Part shown: piece by piece, positions 48,401-57,919 of the stretch
Position numbering within the stretch: position 1 is the stretch's first letter
How the letters are laid out: each line of letters starts with the position of its first letter
Source: VRUE01 sp963817945
GTDB lineage: Bacteria; Actinomycetota; Thermoleophilia; Solirubrobacterales; 70-9
Direction of reading: 5' to 3'
NCBI GenBank assembly: GCA_963817945.1
Contig: CAWFQH010000005.1
Span: forward strand, 248,001 to 312,000
DNA length: 64,000 bases
The notes under the pieces: generated by a model
What the model saw: the letters and a program-made list of their open reading frames with translations, nothing else
What the model was told of the DNA's origin: nothing
Databases searched by the model: none
Translations under genes and position numbers: made by a program

Positions 48401-49093
48401 ATGGAGGCCCCGAGACCCTCGCTGGTCGCAGTCGTGAGCACCCTCCTCGGGATCGCCCTGCTCGCGGTGCTGGTGCTCGTGGTCGACCCCCTTAGGGAGG
48501 CATTCGCGGCGGCCGTGGGCGGCGACGCCGAGGAGGTCCGCGAGCGGCTCGACGAGCTTGGCCTGGCCGGGCCGCTGCTGATCCTCGCCCTCGCCCTGGT
48601 CCACGCTGTCGTCTTCTACCCCGCGGAGATCGTCGACGCGGCGGCCGGTTTCGCCTACGGCTTCCTCCCCGCCCTGCTGCTCGTGATGACGGGCTGGCTG
48701 CTGTCCGGGCTGCTCTGCTTCGCGATCGGTCGCTCGGTCGCTCGCCCGCTGCTCGATCGCTGGCTCGGGACGGAGCGCTTCGAGCGCACCGAGGCGATGA
48801 TCGAGCGAGGTGGGATCACGCTGCTGATCGCTGTGCGACTGATCCCGATCGTCCCCTTCAGCCTGACGTCGTACGCGGCGGGCGCAGCACGGGTGCCGGC
48901 CTGGCGGTTCCTCTGGACCACCGCCGTTGGCTACCTGCCGATCACCGCCCTTTCGGTCTACTTCGGCACCCAGCTCGAGGGTTTGAACCCGACTGACCCG
49001 CTCGTCCTTGCCTCGGCGGCGGCGCTGCTGGCGCTGCTTCTCGTCGGCCACCGCTTCGCACGCCGGCAGGCGCCCGGGCGGCCCCCCGGCTAA
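48401..49093 (+). CDS. VTT/DedA-like (TVP38/TMEM64) membrane protein
   Basis: 230 aa. Membrane segments run along LVAVVSTLLGIALLAVLVLVV, LLILALALVHAVVFYPAEIVDAAAGFAYG, LLVMTGWLLSGLLCFAIGRSVA and further helices. GMIE-RGGITLLIAVRLIPIVPFSLTSYAAGAARVPAWRFLWTT is the SNARE-associated/VTT motif region with the conserved Arg and Pro. Such proteins scramble or transport lipids in membranes. It follows recD2 by 19 bases and converges on the subtilase pair. Confidence 0.87.
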   Translation: MEAPRPSLVAVVSTLLGIALLAVLVLVVDPLREAFAAAVGGDAEEVRERLDELGLAGPLLILALALVHAVVFYPAEIVDAAAGFAYGFLPALLLVMTGWLLSGLLCFAIGRSVARPLLDRWLGTERFERTEAMIERGGITLLIAVRLIPIVPFSLTSYAAGAARVPAWRFLWTTAVGYLPITALSVYFGTQLEGLNPTDPLVLASAAALLALLLVGHRFARRQAPGRPPG

Positions 49094-49100
49094 GGAAGGC

Positions 49101-51542
49101 CTAGCGGCCGCGCCGCTTTACCTTGAAGCGGTGCACCGCGGCGCTGCGGTCGAGATTGCCGGCCGCGTCGCGGGCGCGGACGCGGACTACGTGGCGACCG
49201 ACGCGGAAGCGGCGCACCAGGCGCCGTTTGCAGAACCGGGGCAAGCCGCCGTCGACGCGGCAGATGAAGGTGGCGCCGCGCTCATTTGAGCCGAAGCGGA
49301 AGACCGCCCTCGCCCTGCGGTGGCGAGTGCGGATCGTCTTGCGCGGCTTCTTGCGGAAAAAGGTGCGCGGCCTGCGGGTGTCGACCACGAAAGAGACGAC
49401 CTCGCTCTGGCCGCTGCGGCCGGCGACGTCGGTTGCCCGCACCACGAAGCCGTGCTCACCCTCGGAGAGGCGCGCGGACGACACGAAGGGCGAGGCGCAC
49501 GGCCGCGGCGGGGCGCCGTCGAGCAGGCAGGCAAACGTCGCCGGCCGGTTGGCGAGGAACCCGATCGGTGGGCGTGGATCGTTGCCGAGCGCTCGCGGTC
49601 GCTCTGTGATTGAGACGGCCGGCGGTAAGGCGACGCTGCGCACGGCGCCGTAGGCATCGACCAGACCGGCGCCGACGGCGTCCGGGCCGAAGGACCCGAC
49701 CGGCCGCGCGGTAGCAGCAAGGGCCAACCGCAGCTGCCCTGGGGAGAGCGAGGGGTTCGCCTGCTTCATCAGTGCGGCTACAGCCGCCGCGTGCGGCGCC
49801 GCCGCCGAGGTGCCGAAGAAGCGCCATACCCCGGCCACCGGCTGGCCGAAGAAGGTGGTTGCGCCCCCGTTGGTCGCGACGACGTCCGGTTTGGTCAGCG
49901 TCGTCGGCGGGATCGCCGCCGCTGGCGCCGCCCCGGTCACCGGGCCGAAGTAGTTCGTGACCGGGCCCCGCGAGGAGAAGTCCTCGGGCTTGGAACCGTT
50001 GTTGAAGCGGACGGCGCCGACGCTGACGACGTTGGCGGCTCCGCTGTGGCCGAAGATCGTCGGCCCGACGACGTCGCCACCGGCCGACTCGGGGTACTCA
50101 GTGGCGGTCACGCCGCCGCCGTTCTGGAGGAGGATGAGCTTCAACCTGGGTGCCACGCCGGAGAAGCGATTGATCGCCAGCTGGACGTCGACCGCCGCGC
50201 CGCTTTCGTTCTCCCAGCCGATCAGCTCCAGCGGCCGCTGCGTCGCCAGGTTGCCGTCGACGCCGGCGACGGCGAAGCCTTCGACTTCGACTGGATCGCC
50301 TTTCGAGTCGAGCAGAAACGCGTCGAGGTCGGTGCCGACCCCGAACCACGGTTCGGCCCACTGCAGGTCGAGCAGCAGCGTCGCGCCGGCCGCAACGGTG
50401 ATCTCGAACGTGTCGTCGACCGCCCCCCCGGGATCGAAATCCATGCAGTGCGTCGGGTGCAGACCCTCGGGCGGAAGACTTTCTTCTTCTTCTAGTTTTT
50501 CCAGTTTTTCGGAGAGCGCCACGACACCTGCCGGGCAGGCGCCCGAGTCGCGGTATGCCGGCGCCTCCCAGGAGGCGAAGTCGCGCCCTTCACCGTCGAT
50601 CAGGTTGTCGTTGCCGGCGGCGGAGAAGTACGAGCGCCCGCCCGCGATCGCTTCGTTGGCTGCGACGGCGATCGGCCCTTCCTGGAAGAAGGGCTCGTCG
50701 AAGTAGATGACGTCGTCGACGAGGACGTCGGCGCCGGCGTTGCGGAGCTCCCTGATGTTCGCCGCGAAGGCAAAGGGGCTGCCCAGCGCGGTGGCGGAGG
50801 CGAACTGGATGCGGGCGCCAGGCGCCAGGTCGTGGACGATCTGCGCCATCGCCCGTCCCTCGTCGACGCCGCCGAAGTCGAAGTCGTCGAGCAGACCGAC
50901 GGGCTCCGTCCGCCCACAGGGATTTCCCGGTCCCGGCAGGTCACCGCTCGCCACGTCACCGCCGACATGCGTCGGCGCGCCGACATTACGGTCGAAGGAG
51001 TCGGAGAGGATGCCGACCGTGACGCCGGTGCCATCGAGGCCGAAGTCGGCGCGGGCGGCGGAGGCGTTCAGCTGTGCGTCGCCCTCCGAGGTGACCAGGC
51101 CGGGACACTCGCTCGCAGCGAAGGCCGGCGCGAGCACCTCGGTCACTGCGCCGACCCGAGGGACGGCGGCAACCGCGCGCAGGTCCGCTGGAGAGATGGC
51201 CACCGTCACCGTCTGGTAGCGGCCGCTGGCGTGGACGATCCTCGCCCCGGTGTCGCGCAGCTCCGCCACCCCGCCGAGCGCCCCGCGCCCGAAGCGAACG
51301 TCGACGACCACCCTCCCGCCCTGCCGCACGAGGCTGCCGGCGCCGTCCCCGGCGAGGCCCAGGCGGCGGGCCTGCGTGGCGAGTGGCGCCGACCGCAGGG
51401 CCGGCTTCGCCAACTGGGCCAGGCGCGCCGACAGCTCGCCGCCGCCGGGGCGGTCGGCGGCGATCGCGAGCGAGCCGGGGACGAGCGTCCCGGCAGCGAT
51501 CAGCGCGAGGCCGGCGAGGAGAGAGGCGTGCTTACACATCAA
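49101..51542 (-). CDS. Secreted subtilisin-family protein with Glu in place of the active-site His
   Basis: 813 aa. A signal peptide spans about 1-28. The S8 fold shows the Asp in VGILSDSFDR (Asp181) and the Ser loop WRFFGTSAAAPHAAAVAAL (near 590), with the oxyanion Asn in YFSAAGNDN. Where HGTHVAG is expected, the sequence is DEGRAMAQIVHDLAPGA, so the base would be Glu228, as in sedolisins, or the activity is lost. The last 90 residues form a Cys-paired Ig-like tail (FRFGSNERGATFICRVDG). The start overlaps the previous subtilase stop by 4 bases (ATGA). Confidence 0.85.
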   Translation of the reverse strand: MMCKHASLLAGLALIAAGTLVPGSLAIAADRPGGGELSARLAQLAKPALRSAPLATQARRLGLAGDGAGSLVRQGGRVVVDVRFGRGALGGVAELRDTGARIVHASGRYQTVTVAISPADLRAVAAVPRVGAVTEVLAPAFAASECPGLVTSEGDAQLNASAARADFGLDGTGVTVGILSDSFDRNVGAPTHVGGDVASGDLPGPGNPCGRTEPVGLLDDFDFGGVDEGRAMAQIVHDLAPGARIQFASATALGSPFAFAANIRELRNAGADVLVDDVIYFDEPFFQEGPIAVAANEAIAGGRSYFSAAGNDNLIDGEGRDFASWEAPAYRDSGACPAGVVALSEKLEKLEEEESLPPEGLHPTHCMDFDPGGAVDDTFEITVAAGATLLLDLQWAEPWFGVGTDLDAFLLDSKGDPVEVEGFAVAGVDGNLATQRPLELIGWENESGAAVDVQLAINRFSGVAPRLKLILLQNGGGVTATEYPESAGGDVVGPTIFGHSGAANVVSVGAVRFNNGSKPEDFSSRGPVTNYFGPVTGAAPAAAIPPTTLTKPDVVATNGGATTFFGQPVAGVWRFFGTSAAAPHAAAVAALMKQANPSLSPGQLRLALAATARPVGSFGPDAVGAGLVDAYGAVRSVALPPAVSITERPRALGNDPRPPIGFLANRPATFACLLDGAPPRPCASPFVSSARLSEGEHGFVVRATDVAGRSGQSEVVSFVVDTRRPRTFFRKKPRKTIRTRHRRARAVFRFGSNERGATFICRVDGGLPRFCKRRLVRRFRVGRHVVRVRARDAAGNLDRSAAVHRFKVKRRGR

Positions 51543-53359
51543 CGAGAGACTTGTTTTACCTGGAAGCGGTGCTCGGCAGCGGGGCCGAGCTCGCCACTGC
51601 CATCGCGAGCCCAGACGCGTAGGACGTGCCGGCCGAGCCCAAAGCTCCGCTTCAGACGCTCGCCGCAGTCACGGCGGCCGCGGCCGTCGATCGAGCAGAC
51701 GAAGCCAGTTCCGCGGGGCTCCGACCCGAAGCGGAAGGAGACCGCTGCGCGACGTCCCTGCGTGCGGACGACCCGGCCCGGGCGCTGGCGGAAGAAGGCG
51801 TGCGGCAGCGGCTGCGCGACGATCGGCGCCCGCGGCTGGACCGTGACGGGCGGCGCCGGGCTGGGAGGCAGCTGTTGGACCGGGGCCGGTGCCGGAGAGC
51901 CTCCGTCACCTTCCGGCTCGCCTTCCTCTTCGGGCTCGGGCCCGGGAAGGAGCTCCGCCAGCGCCCGCGCGAGGTTGAGCCGACCCCCGGAGACGGTCTT
52001 GCCGGCCAGGGCCGGGCGGGAGTCGACCGACCCCATCATCGCCGCCTTCGCCTCCGCCGGCGTGGCCGCGGGGCTCGCCGCGAAGAGGAGCGCCGCGGCG
52101 CCGGAGACGTGCGGCGCCGCCATCGAGGTCCCCGACATGAAGAAGTAAGGCAGGAATTTCGTCGTGTCGACCCGCGCTTCGGGATAGGTGCTCAGCGTTT
52201 TCACACCCGGCGCCCCGAAGTCGACCGATTCGGCGCCGTAATTGGAGAAACCGGCGAGGCCGTCGTCGAGGTTCGTGGCGGCGACGCAGAGCAGGTTCTC
52301 GGCCGTGTAGCCGGGCAGCTCGTCGAGCGCGCAGGGGTAGCTCGGTTCGCTGTCGTTGTTGCTTTTCTCGTTGCCGGCGGCGAAGACGAACAGCACCTGA
52401 GGGCTACCGCTCAGGAGGGCCAGTTCCGCCGCCGCGAAGCCCGAGCCTCCGAGCGATCCGTTGAGCACCCGGGCGCCGTTTTCGATCGCGTAGGCGTAAG
52501 CCTCCACCATCGCCGCGAGCGGACAGCTGGCTTCTTCTTCCTCGTCGATCGCGCAGACCTTCAGCGCCATCAGCCGCGCCCCGGGCGATACCCCGACGAT
52601 CCCCTCGCCGTCGTTGCCCTCGGCCAGGATCGTGCCGGACACGTGGGTGCCATGACCGTCGGGATCGTCGGGGTTCGGGTCCCGATCGAGGGGATCGACG
52701 ACGCTGCCGCCGGCGAAGTCGTAGCCGTGAATGTCGTCCGCGTAGCCGTTGCCGTCGTCGTCGATGCCGTTCCCTGCCACCTCGCCGGGATTGGTCCAGA
52801 GCTGCGCCGCGAGGTCGCGATGGCCAAGGTCGACGCCAGTGTCCATGACCGCCACCACGGGTTCGGCACCCGGGCCCCAGCCGAGGTGGATCTCCCAGGC
52901 GGCCGGGGCGTCGATGTCGGCGTCGGGCGTACCCGAGATCGCGTTCTGCTGTCCGATCGGCTGGCCCGTGTTGTGCAAGCCCCAGAGCTGGGCGAAGAGA
53001 GGATCGTTGGGCGTGGCGGAGGGACGGCGGAGCCAGTTGCGGCTCGCCTGCCGGACGTCGGCCTCATCGCGCAGCTCCGCCAGGGCGGTCGCGGTGGTGC
53101 CCTCCTCGACCCGCACCAACTGGATCCCTGGGGCGAGGCTGCGCAGCGGCGTGACGCCGGCATCCCGCCGGGCCGCGGCCTGCTCGGAGGCGCTCGTTTC
53201 GGGGTCGTAGCTGACCACGAGCTCGCCCGGGGTGGCCTCCGCGGGCCCGTCCACGACCTGCTGGTCGGTACCCGCAGCGGCGGCGGCTGAGGCCAGGAGC
53301 AAGCAGGCCGCCGTCGCAACGGCGGCCGCGGCGAGGGCTTGCAGGCGTTTCCTTCTCAT
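51539..53359 (-). CDS. Secreted subtilisin-family serine protease
   Basis: 606 aa. A signal peptide spans about 1-29, then an inhibitor-like propeptide (GELVVSYDPETSASEQAAARRDAG). The catalytic triad is Asp173 (VMDTGVD), His236 (HGTHVSG) and Ser in FMSGTSMAAPHVSG near residue 417, with the Asn in VFAAGNEKSN. A Pro/Glu-rich linker leads to the same Ig-like Cys tail as in the downstream subtilase (SFRFGSEPRGTGFVCSIDG). It is the first of the two overlapping genes and should be an active protease. The 235-base spacer to csp holds divergent promoters, not recognised by eye. Confidence 0.93.
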   Translation of the reverse strand: MRRKRLQALAAAAVATAACLLLASAAAAAGTDQQVVDGPAEATPGELVVSYDPETSASEQAAARRDAGVTPLRSLAPGIQLVRVEEGTTATALAELRDEADVRQASRNWLRRPSATPNDPLFAQLWGLHNTGQPIGQQNAISGTPDADIDAPAAWEIHLGWGPGAEPVVAVMDTGVDLGHRDLAAQLWTNPGEVAGNGIDDDGNGYADDIHGYDFAGGSVVDPLDRDPNPDDPDGHGTHVSGTILAEGNDGEGIVGVSPGARLMALKVCAIDEEEEASCPLAAMVEAYAYAIENGARVLNGSLGGSGFAAAELALLSGSPQVLFVFAAGNEKSNNDSEPSYPCALDELPGYTAENLLCVAATNLDDGLAGFSNYGAESVDFGAPGVKTLSTYPEARVDTTKFLPYFFMSGTSMAAPHVSGAAALLFAASPAATPAEAKAAMMGSVDSRPALAGKTVSGGRLNLARALAELLPGPEPEEEGEPEGDGGSPAPAPVQQLPPSPAPPVTVQPRAPIVAQPLPHAFFRQRPGRVVRTQGRRAAVSFRFGSEPRGTGFVCSIDGRGRRDCGERLKRSFGLGRHVLRVWARDGSGELGPAAEHRFQVKQVSR

Positions 53360-53554
53360 TCGGGGTCAGGTACCCAACGCAGGTGGCAGGCAACGTATCG
53401 GCCGTTCAGCCGAGAACACGAGTGGACGAACGATGGAGCGCGGGGCGGTCGCGCCCAGGCCACGAAGGGGTGCTCGACCCTGCTACCGTCCCGGGCGTTA
53501 GGGCCGGGTTGATCCGGCAAAGTCGTGTCTAGCGCTCGCGTCGTTGCTTCACCG

Positions 53555-53578
53555 CATGTGCCGCGTTCGCAGCACATG
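53555..53578 (+). promoter_or_regulatory. Leader hairpin upstream of csp
   Basis: CATGTGC (53555-53561) and GCACATG (53572-53578) form a perfect 7-bp stem with a 10-base loop, ending 16 bases before the csp ATG and just before its GGAGG. Cold-shock mRNAs often have structured leaders; regulation by temperature is inferred only. Confidence 0.4.
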
Positions 53579-53594
53579 AAGTGGAGGCAATCGA

Positions 53595-53801
53595 ATGCCA
53601 ACTGGAACTGTCAAGTGGTTCAGCGACGACAAGGGCTACGGGTTCATCACCCCCGACGACGGCTCGAAGGACGTCTTCGTTCATCACAGCGCCATCATGG
53701 GCGAGGGCTTCAAGTCCCTCACCGAGGGCTCCAAGGTGAGCTACGAGTCCGAGGAAGGCCCGAAGGGCCCGGCCGCGGCGAGCGTCCAGCAGACCTCGTA
53801 G
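53595..53801 (+). CDS. cspA: Cold-shock domain protein
   Basis: 68 aa, one cold-shock domain. It binds single-stranded RNA or DNA as a chaperone. RNP1 is KGYGFI (residues 13-18) and RNP2 is VFVHHSAI (27-34), preceded by GTVKWFSDDKG. GGAGG upstream supports the ATG. A strong intrinsic terminator lies 24 bases after the stop. Confidence 0.95.
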   Translation: MPTGTVKWFSDDKGYGFITPDDGSKDVFVHHSAIMGEGFKSLTEGSKVSYESEEGPKGPAAASVQQTS

Positions 53802-53825
53802 TAGCGCACCGCTCTTAGCGTTCTA

Positions 53826-53853
53826 GGGCCCGCCCGATGGCGGGCCCTTTTTT
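53826..53853 (+). terminator. Intrinsic terminator after csp
   Basis: GGGCCCGCC (53826-53834), loop CGAT, GGCGGGCCC (53839-53847), then six T. This is the best canonical rho-independent terminator in the window. Confidence 0.95.
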
Positions 53854-53934
53854 GGCCCGGAGGGGCATGGCCAAGCAGATCAAGGACGCAGGGAGCGTGG
53901 TGTGCTCTGCACACGAGCGACCGAGGACGAAGAT

Positions 53935-55782
53935 ATGCGCAGAGCCATGCACCTCCGAGACGACATCCGCAATATCGCCATAGTCGCCCACGTCGATCAC
54001 GGCAAGACGACCTTGGTCGACGCGATGCTGTGGCAAAACGGTGCCTTCCGCCAAGGCCAGGACGTCGCCGAGCGGGTGATGGACTCGATGGACCTGGAGC
54101 GCGAGAAGGGGATCACGATCCTCGCCAAGAACACCGCCGTCCGCTACCGCGACGTCAAGCTCAACATCGTCGACACCCCCGGCCACGCCGACTTCGGCGG
54201 CGAGGTGGAGCGCGGGTTGACGATGGTCGACGGCGTCCTCCTGCTCGTCGATGCCTCCGAGGGGCCCCTGCCCCAGACCCGCTTCGTCCTGCGCAAGGCG
54301 CTCGAGGCGAAGCTGCCGGTGATCCTCGTCGTCAACAAGGTCGACCGCCCCGACGCCCGCATCGCCGAGGTCGTCGAGGAGGTGTACGAGCTGTTCATCG
54401 AGCTCGACGCCGACTCCGAGCAGATCGACTTCCCGATCGTCTACACCAACGCCAGGGCCGGCTGGGCCTCGCTCGAGGAGGGGATCGATGGGAACGACCT
54501 CTCCCCCCTGCTCGACCTGATGCTGGAGAAGATCCCGGCCCCCGAACACGATCCCGAGCACCCGTTCCAGGCCCATGTCACCAACCTCGACGCCGACCCC
54601 TATGTCGGCCGGCTGGCGCTCTGCCGCGTCCGCCACGGCATGGTCCGCGCCGGCCGGCCGATCGCCTGGTGCCGCGCCGACGGGCGCGTCGAGCGGGCAA
54701 CGATCTCCGAGCTCTACGTGACCGATGCGCTCGACCGCGTAGCCGCCGATGAGGCGGGGCCGGGCGAGATCATCGCCGTCGCCGGCCTGCCCGAGGTGAC
54801 GATCGGCGAGACGCTGGCCGACCTCGACGACCCGCGGCCGCTGCCGGTGATCGCGGTCGACGAGCCCTCGCTCTCGGTCGTCGTCGGCATCAACACCTCG
54901 CCGCTGGCGGGGACCGAGGGGAGCAAGCTGACCGCGCGCCAGATTCGCTACCGCCTCGACGCCGAGCTGGTCGGCAACGTCTCGATCCGGGTCAACGACA
55001 CCGAACGGCCCGACGCCTGGGAGGTACAGGGACGCGGCGAGCTGCAGCTGGTCGTGCTGCTGGAGATGATGCGGCGCGAAGGCTTCGAGCTGACCGCCGG
55101 CCAGCCGCGGGTGATCACCCGCGAGATCGACGGGGTGCTCTGCGAGCCGGTCGAGCGGCTGGCGATCGATGTCCCGGAGGAGCACGTCGGTGCCGTCACC
55201 CAGCTGCTGGCGGCGCGCAAGGGGCGGCTCGACCACATGGCCAACCACGCCACCGGCTGGGTGCGGATGGACTACCTGGTGCCGGCGCGCGGCTTGATCG
55301 GCCTGCGCACCGAGTTTCTCACCGAGACCCGCGGCGCCGGGATCATGCACCACGTCTTCGACCGCTGGGAGCCGTGGGCGGGCGAGCTGCGCACCCGCGC
55401 GACCGGCTCGCTCGTCGCGGACCGCCGCGGCGCCAGCGCCAGCTACGCGCTGCTGGGCCTGCAGGACCGCGGCACCCTCTTCGTCGGCCCGGGCGAGGAG
55501 GTCTACGAGGGGATGATCGTCGGCGAGAACAGCCGCGGCGAGGACCTCGACGTCAACGCGGTCAAGGAAAAGCAGCAGACCAACATGCGGGCCGCCAGCG
55601 CCGACGTCCTGGTTCGCCTGGCGCCGCCCACCCGCCTCTCGCTGGAGGCCTCGCTCGAGTTCCTGCGCGACGACGAGTGCGTCGAAGTGACGCCCGAGTC
55701 GGTGCGCCTGCGCAAGGTCGAGCTGGACAAAGTCAGGCGCCAGAAGGCGGCGCGTCAGGGCGCCGCCGCCGCGCCGCGCTAG
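53935..55782 (+). CDS. typA: Ribosome-associated GTPase TypA/BipA
   Basis: 615 aa from the ATG at 53935; a second ATG at 53947 is possible, and the frame is open to a GTG at 53902. G1 is AHVDHGKTTLVDAML, G2 lies in EREKGITILAKNTAV, G3 is DTPGHADFGGEVER and G4 NKVDRPDA. Domains II and III follow, then a C-terminal domain typical of BipA with GVRMDYLVPARGLIGLRTEFL-like sequence and NSRGEDLDVN. It acts in ribosome assembly and stress. Its 3' end overlaps the convergent membrane gene by 4 bases. Confidence 0.95.
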   Translation: MRRAMHLRDDIRNIAIVAHVDHGKTTLVDAMLWQNGAFRQGQDVAERVMDSMDLEREKGITILAKNTAVRYRDVKLNIVDTPGHADFGGEVERGLTMVDGVLLLVDASEGPLPQTRFVLRKALEAKLPVILVVNKVDRPDARIAEVVEEVYELFIELDADSEQIDFPIVYTNARAGWASLEEGIDGNDLSPLLDLMLEKIPAPEHDPEHPFQAHVTNLDADPYVGRLALCRVRHGMVRAGRPIAWCRADGRVERATISELYVTDALDRVAADEAGPGEIIAVAGLPEVTIGETLADLDDPRPLPVIAVDEPSLSVVVGINTSPLAGTEGSKLTARQIRYRLDAELVGNVSIRVNDTERPDAWEVQGRGELQLVVLLEMMRREGFELTAGQPRVITREIDGVLCEPVERLAIDVPEEHVGAVTQLLAARKGRLDHMANHATGWVRMDYLVPARGLIGLRTEFLTETRGAGIMHHVFDRWEPWAGELRTRATGSLVADRRGASASYALLGLQDRGTLFVGPGEEVYEGMIVGENSRGEDLDVNAVKEKQQTNMRAASADVLVRLAPPTRLSLEASLEFLRDDECVEVTPESVRLRKVELDKVRRQKAARQGAAAAPR

Positions 55783-56522
55783 GCGGTCGTCGTCGGCTCG
55801 GTCGGCGTTGGGGCCACGGCCGCACCCGTTCCCGCGGGGCCACCGCCGAGGTCGAAGTACATGATCGCGGCAGCGAGCGCGAAGACCGGCGCGGTGATCG
55901 CGCTGGAGACGATCGAGGCGACGTAGGTGGCGGCTTCGCCGTCGCCGATCGGCGTGGCGATTGCGGCGAGGACGATCCCCACTCCGAGCACGATCAGCAG
56001 CACGACGAGGAGGGTGGCGAAGACCGCCCAGCCTTCGCCCTTGACGAGACGGCGGCTGCGGCCGAAGGCGTCGATCGGCCCGCAGCGCTCGACCACGATC
56101 ACCGGACTACCGACGGACCAGATCGTCAGCAGGATCAGGCCGGGCACAATCAGCAGCAGGAAGCCGAGCGCGACCCCTATTGCGTAAAGGATGCCGAAGC
56201 CGATCAGCGGCAGGATCACCGGCGCCGCAGCCGAGAAGAGGTCGCCGATGGAGTCGTCGCGGCGGCCGTCGCGGACGTCCTGCACCAGCTTGACGACGAA
56301 GCCGACGTAGAGAGCGTGGCCAGCGAGCCGCACCGCACCCGCGAGCAGGATCAGGACCCAGCTGTCGGTCGCCTCCAGCAGCGCCGAGAGCAGCCCGACG
56401 ATTAGGAAGACAACGATCGCGCTGCCCAGGAGAGCGCCGAGGTTCTGCCGGTAGATCGAGAAGGTCTCGCGGACGACGTCGCCGACGTCGACTCGCTTCG
56501 CCGGCGCGCTGGAGGCCTCCAT
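55779..56522 (-). CDS. Multi-pass membrane protein, YciC/DUF975-like
   Basis: 247 aa. After VDVGDVVRETFSIYRQNLGALLGSAIVVF, about six membrane segments follow. The helix-turn at ERCGPIDAFGRSRRLVKGEGWAVFATLLVV is typical of glycerophosphodiesterase-membrane/YciC-like proteins, in which an amphipathic stretch precedes the last helices. The C-terminus is Pro/Thr-rich. No enzymatic role is implied. 107 bases, mainly a hairpin, separate it from the acyl-CoA dehydrogenase gene. Confidence 0.75.
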   Translation of the reverse strand: MEASSAPAKRVDVGDVVRETFSIYRQNLGALLGSAIVVFLIVGLLSALLEATDSWVLILLAGAVRLAGHALYVGFVVKLVQDVRDGRRDDSIGDLFSAAAPVILPLIGFGILYAIGVALGFLLLIVPGLILLTIWSVGSPVIVVERCGPIDAFGRSRRLVKGEGWAVFATLLVVLLIVLGVGIVLAAIATPIGDGEAATYVASIVSSAITAPVFALAAAIMYFDLGGGPAGTGAAVAPTPTEPTTTA

Positions 56523-56573
56523 GGAGGCGATCCTAAGCGCGCCTCCGCGCCGGGGTCAACCCCCGCCGCACCG

Positions 56574-56628
56574 ATTCGAGAGTGAGGTTATGCCCCGGTA
56601 TGGGTGCATAACCTCACTCGGCCCGAAT
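56574..56628. terminator. Hairpin with perfect 14-bp stem at the acyl-CoA dehydrogenase 3' end
   Basis: GAGTGAGGTTATGC (56580-56593) pairs with 56606-56619 around a 12-base loop containing CCC/GGG. Outer ATTCG (56574-56578) and CGAAT (56624-56628) extend it. It begins right after the gene's stop on the minus strand. Confidence 0.85.
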
Positions 56629-56629
56629 C

Positions 56630-57859
56630 TCAGACGGTCGCGGCGGCCTGCTCTGCCTGGCTGTCCTCGGAGGCCTTCGCTTTCGCTTCGGCCTCGGGGG
56701 TCGGCTCGTTGATCTGGCGCGGCAGCAGCACTTCTTTGGCGATCACCAGGCGCTGGATCTGGCTGGTGCCCTCGTACAGCTGCATGATCTTGGCGTCGCG
56801 CATCAGTTTCTCGACCGGGTACTCCTTGATGAAGCCGTAGCCGCCGTAGACCTGGACTGCGTCGACCGTGATCTCCATCGCCGAGTCGGCGGCGAAGCGC
56901 TTGGCCTCCGAGGAGACCAGGGTGTTGCGCTTGCCCTGATCGAGCAGCACCGCGGAGTTCCAGACAAGCAGGCGGCCGGCGTCGACCTTGGTCGCCATGT
57001 CGGCGATCATGAACTGGATCGCCTGGTGCATCGCGATCGGCACCCCGAACTGAACCCTTTCCTTCGAGTACTCGACCGCGTACTCGAAGGCGGCGCGGCC
57101 GATCCCGACCGCCATCGCGGAGACGCCCGGGCGGGTGCGGTCGAGGGTCATCATCGCTAGCTTGAAGCCCTTGTTTTCCTCGCCGATCATGTTCTCGGCC
57201 GGGACCTCGACGTCGTTGAAGGAGATCGTCGCGGTGTTCGACGCCCGCTGGCCCATCTTGTCCTCCTTCTTGTCGACCGTGACCCCGGGCAGGTCGGCGT
57301 CGACGACGAAGGCGCTGATGCCGCGGTGGCCGGCCTCTGGGTCGGTCTTGGCGTAGACCGTGAACCAGTCGGCGTAGGTGCCGTTGGTGATGAAGCACTT
57401 GGAGCCGTTGAGGATGTACTTGTCGCCCTGCTTGACGGCGCGGGTCTTCATCCCGGAGACGTCGGAGCCGGCATCGGGCTCGGTCAGGCAGAAGGAGGCC
57501 AGCTTCGGCCCCTCGCTCAGCATCCCCAGGTACTTCTTCTTGGTCTCCTCGGAGCCGCCGAGGGTGACCGGCGCCGAGGCGAGGCCATTGGCCATCAGCG
57601 AGGTGCCGATGCCGGAGCAGCCCCAGCCCATCTCCTCCTCGATCAGACAACCGGAGAGGTAGTCGAGGCCCGGGCCGCCGTAGGCCTCGGGGATGTGGGT
57701 GTTCATCAACCCGACCTCCCAGGCCTTGTCGATGATGTCCTGGGGCCAGGTGCCGTCCTTGTCGTACTCCCAGGCGACCTTGCGGATCTCTTTCTCCGCA
57801 AAATTGTGCGCCAGCTCGCGCAGGTCCTTCTGCTCGTCGGTGAGGGTGAAGTCAACCAC
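56630..57859 (-). CDS. Acyl-CoA dehydrogenase
   Basis: 409 aa from the GTG at 57859, preceded by AAGGAG nine bases upstream; the longer frame to 57913 lacks family similarity. VDFTLTDEQKDLRELAHNFAEKEI opens the protein. The FAD site is FCLTEPDAGSDVSGMKTRAV with KCFITNG, and the catalytic Glu is in IMQLYEGTSQIQRLVIAKEVL. It oxidises acyl-CoA to enoyl-CoA, feeding electrons to ETF. The chain-length preference is not predictable. An operator-like palindrome lies 61-76 bases upstream. Confidence 0.95.
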   Translation of the reverse strand: MVDFTLTDEQKDLRELAHNFAEKEIRKVAWEYDKDGTWPQDIIDKAWEVGLMNTHIPEAYGGPGLDYLSGCLIEEEMGWGCSGIGTSLMANGLASAPVTLGGSEETKKKYLGMLSEGPKLASFCLTEPDAGSDVSGMKTRAVKQGDKYILNGSKCFITNGTYADWFTVYAKTDPEAGHRGISAFVVDADLPGVTVDKKEDKMGQRASNTATISFNDVEVPAENMIGEENKGFKLAMMTLDRTRPGVSAMAVGIGRAAFEYAVEYSKERVQFGVPIAMHQAIQFMIADMATKVDAGRLLVWNSAVLLDQGKRNTLVSSEAKRFAADSAMEITVDAVQVYGGYGFIKEYPVEKLMRDAKIMQLYEGTSQIQRLVIAKEVLLPRQINEPTPEAEAKAKASEDSQAEQAAATV

Positions 57860-57919
57860 TGCTCGAAGCTCCTTTTCTCGGGTGGGAGGGGCCTTCCGTC
57901 GTCTCGGGCCCATGGCCGA

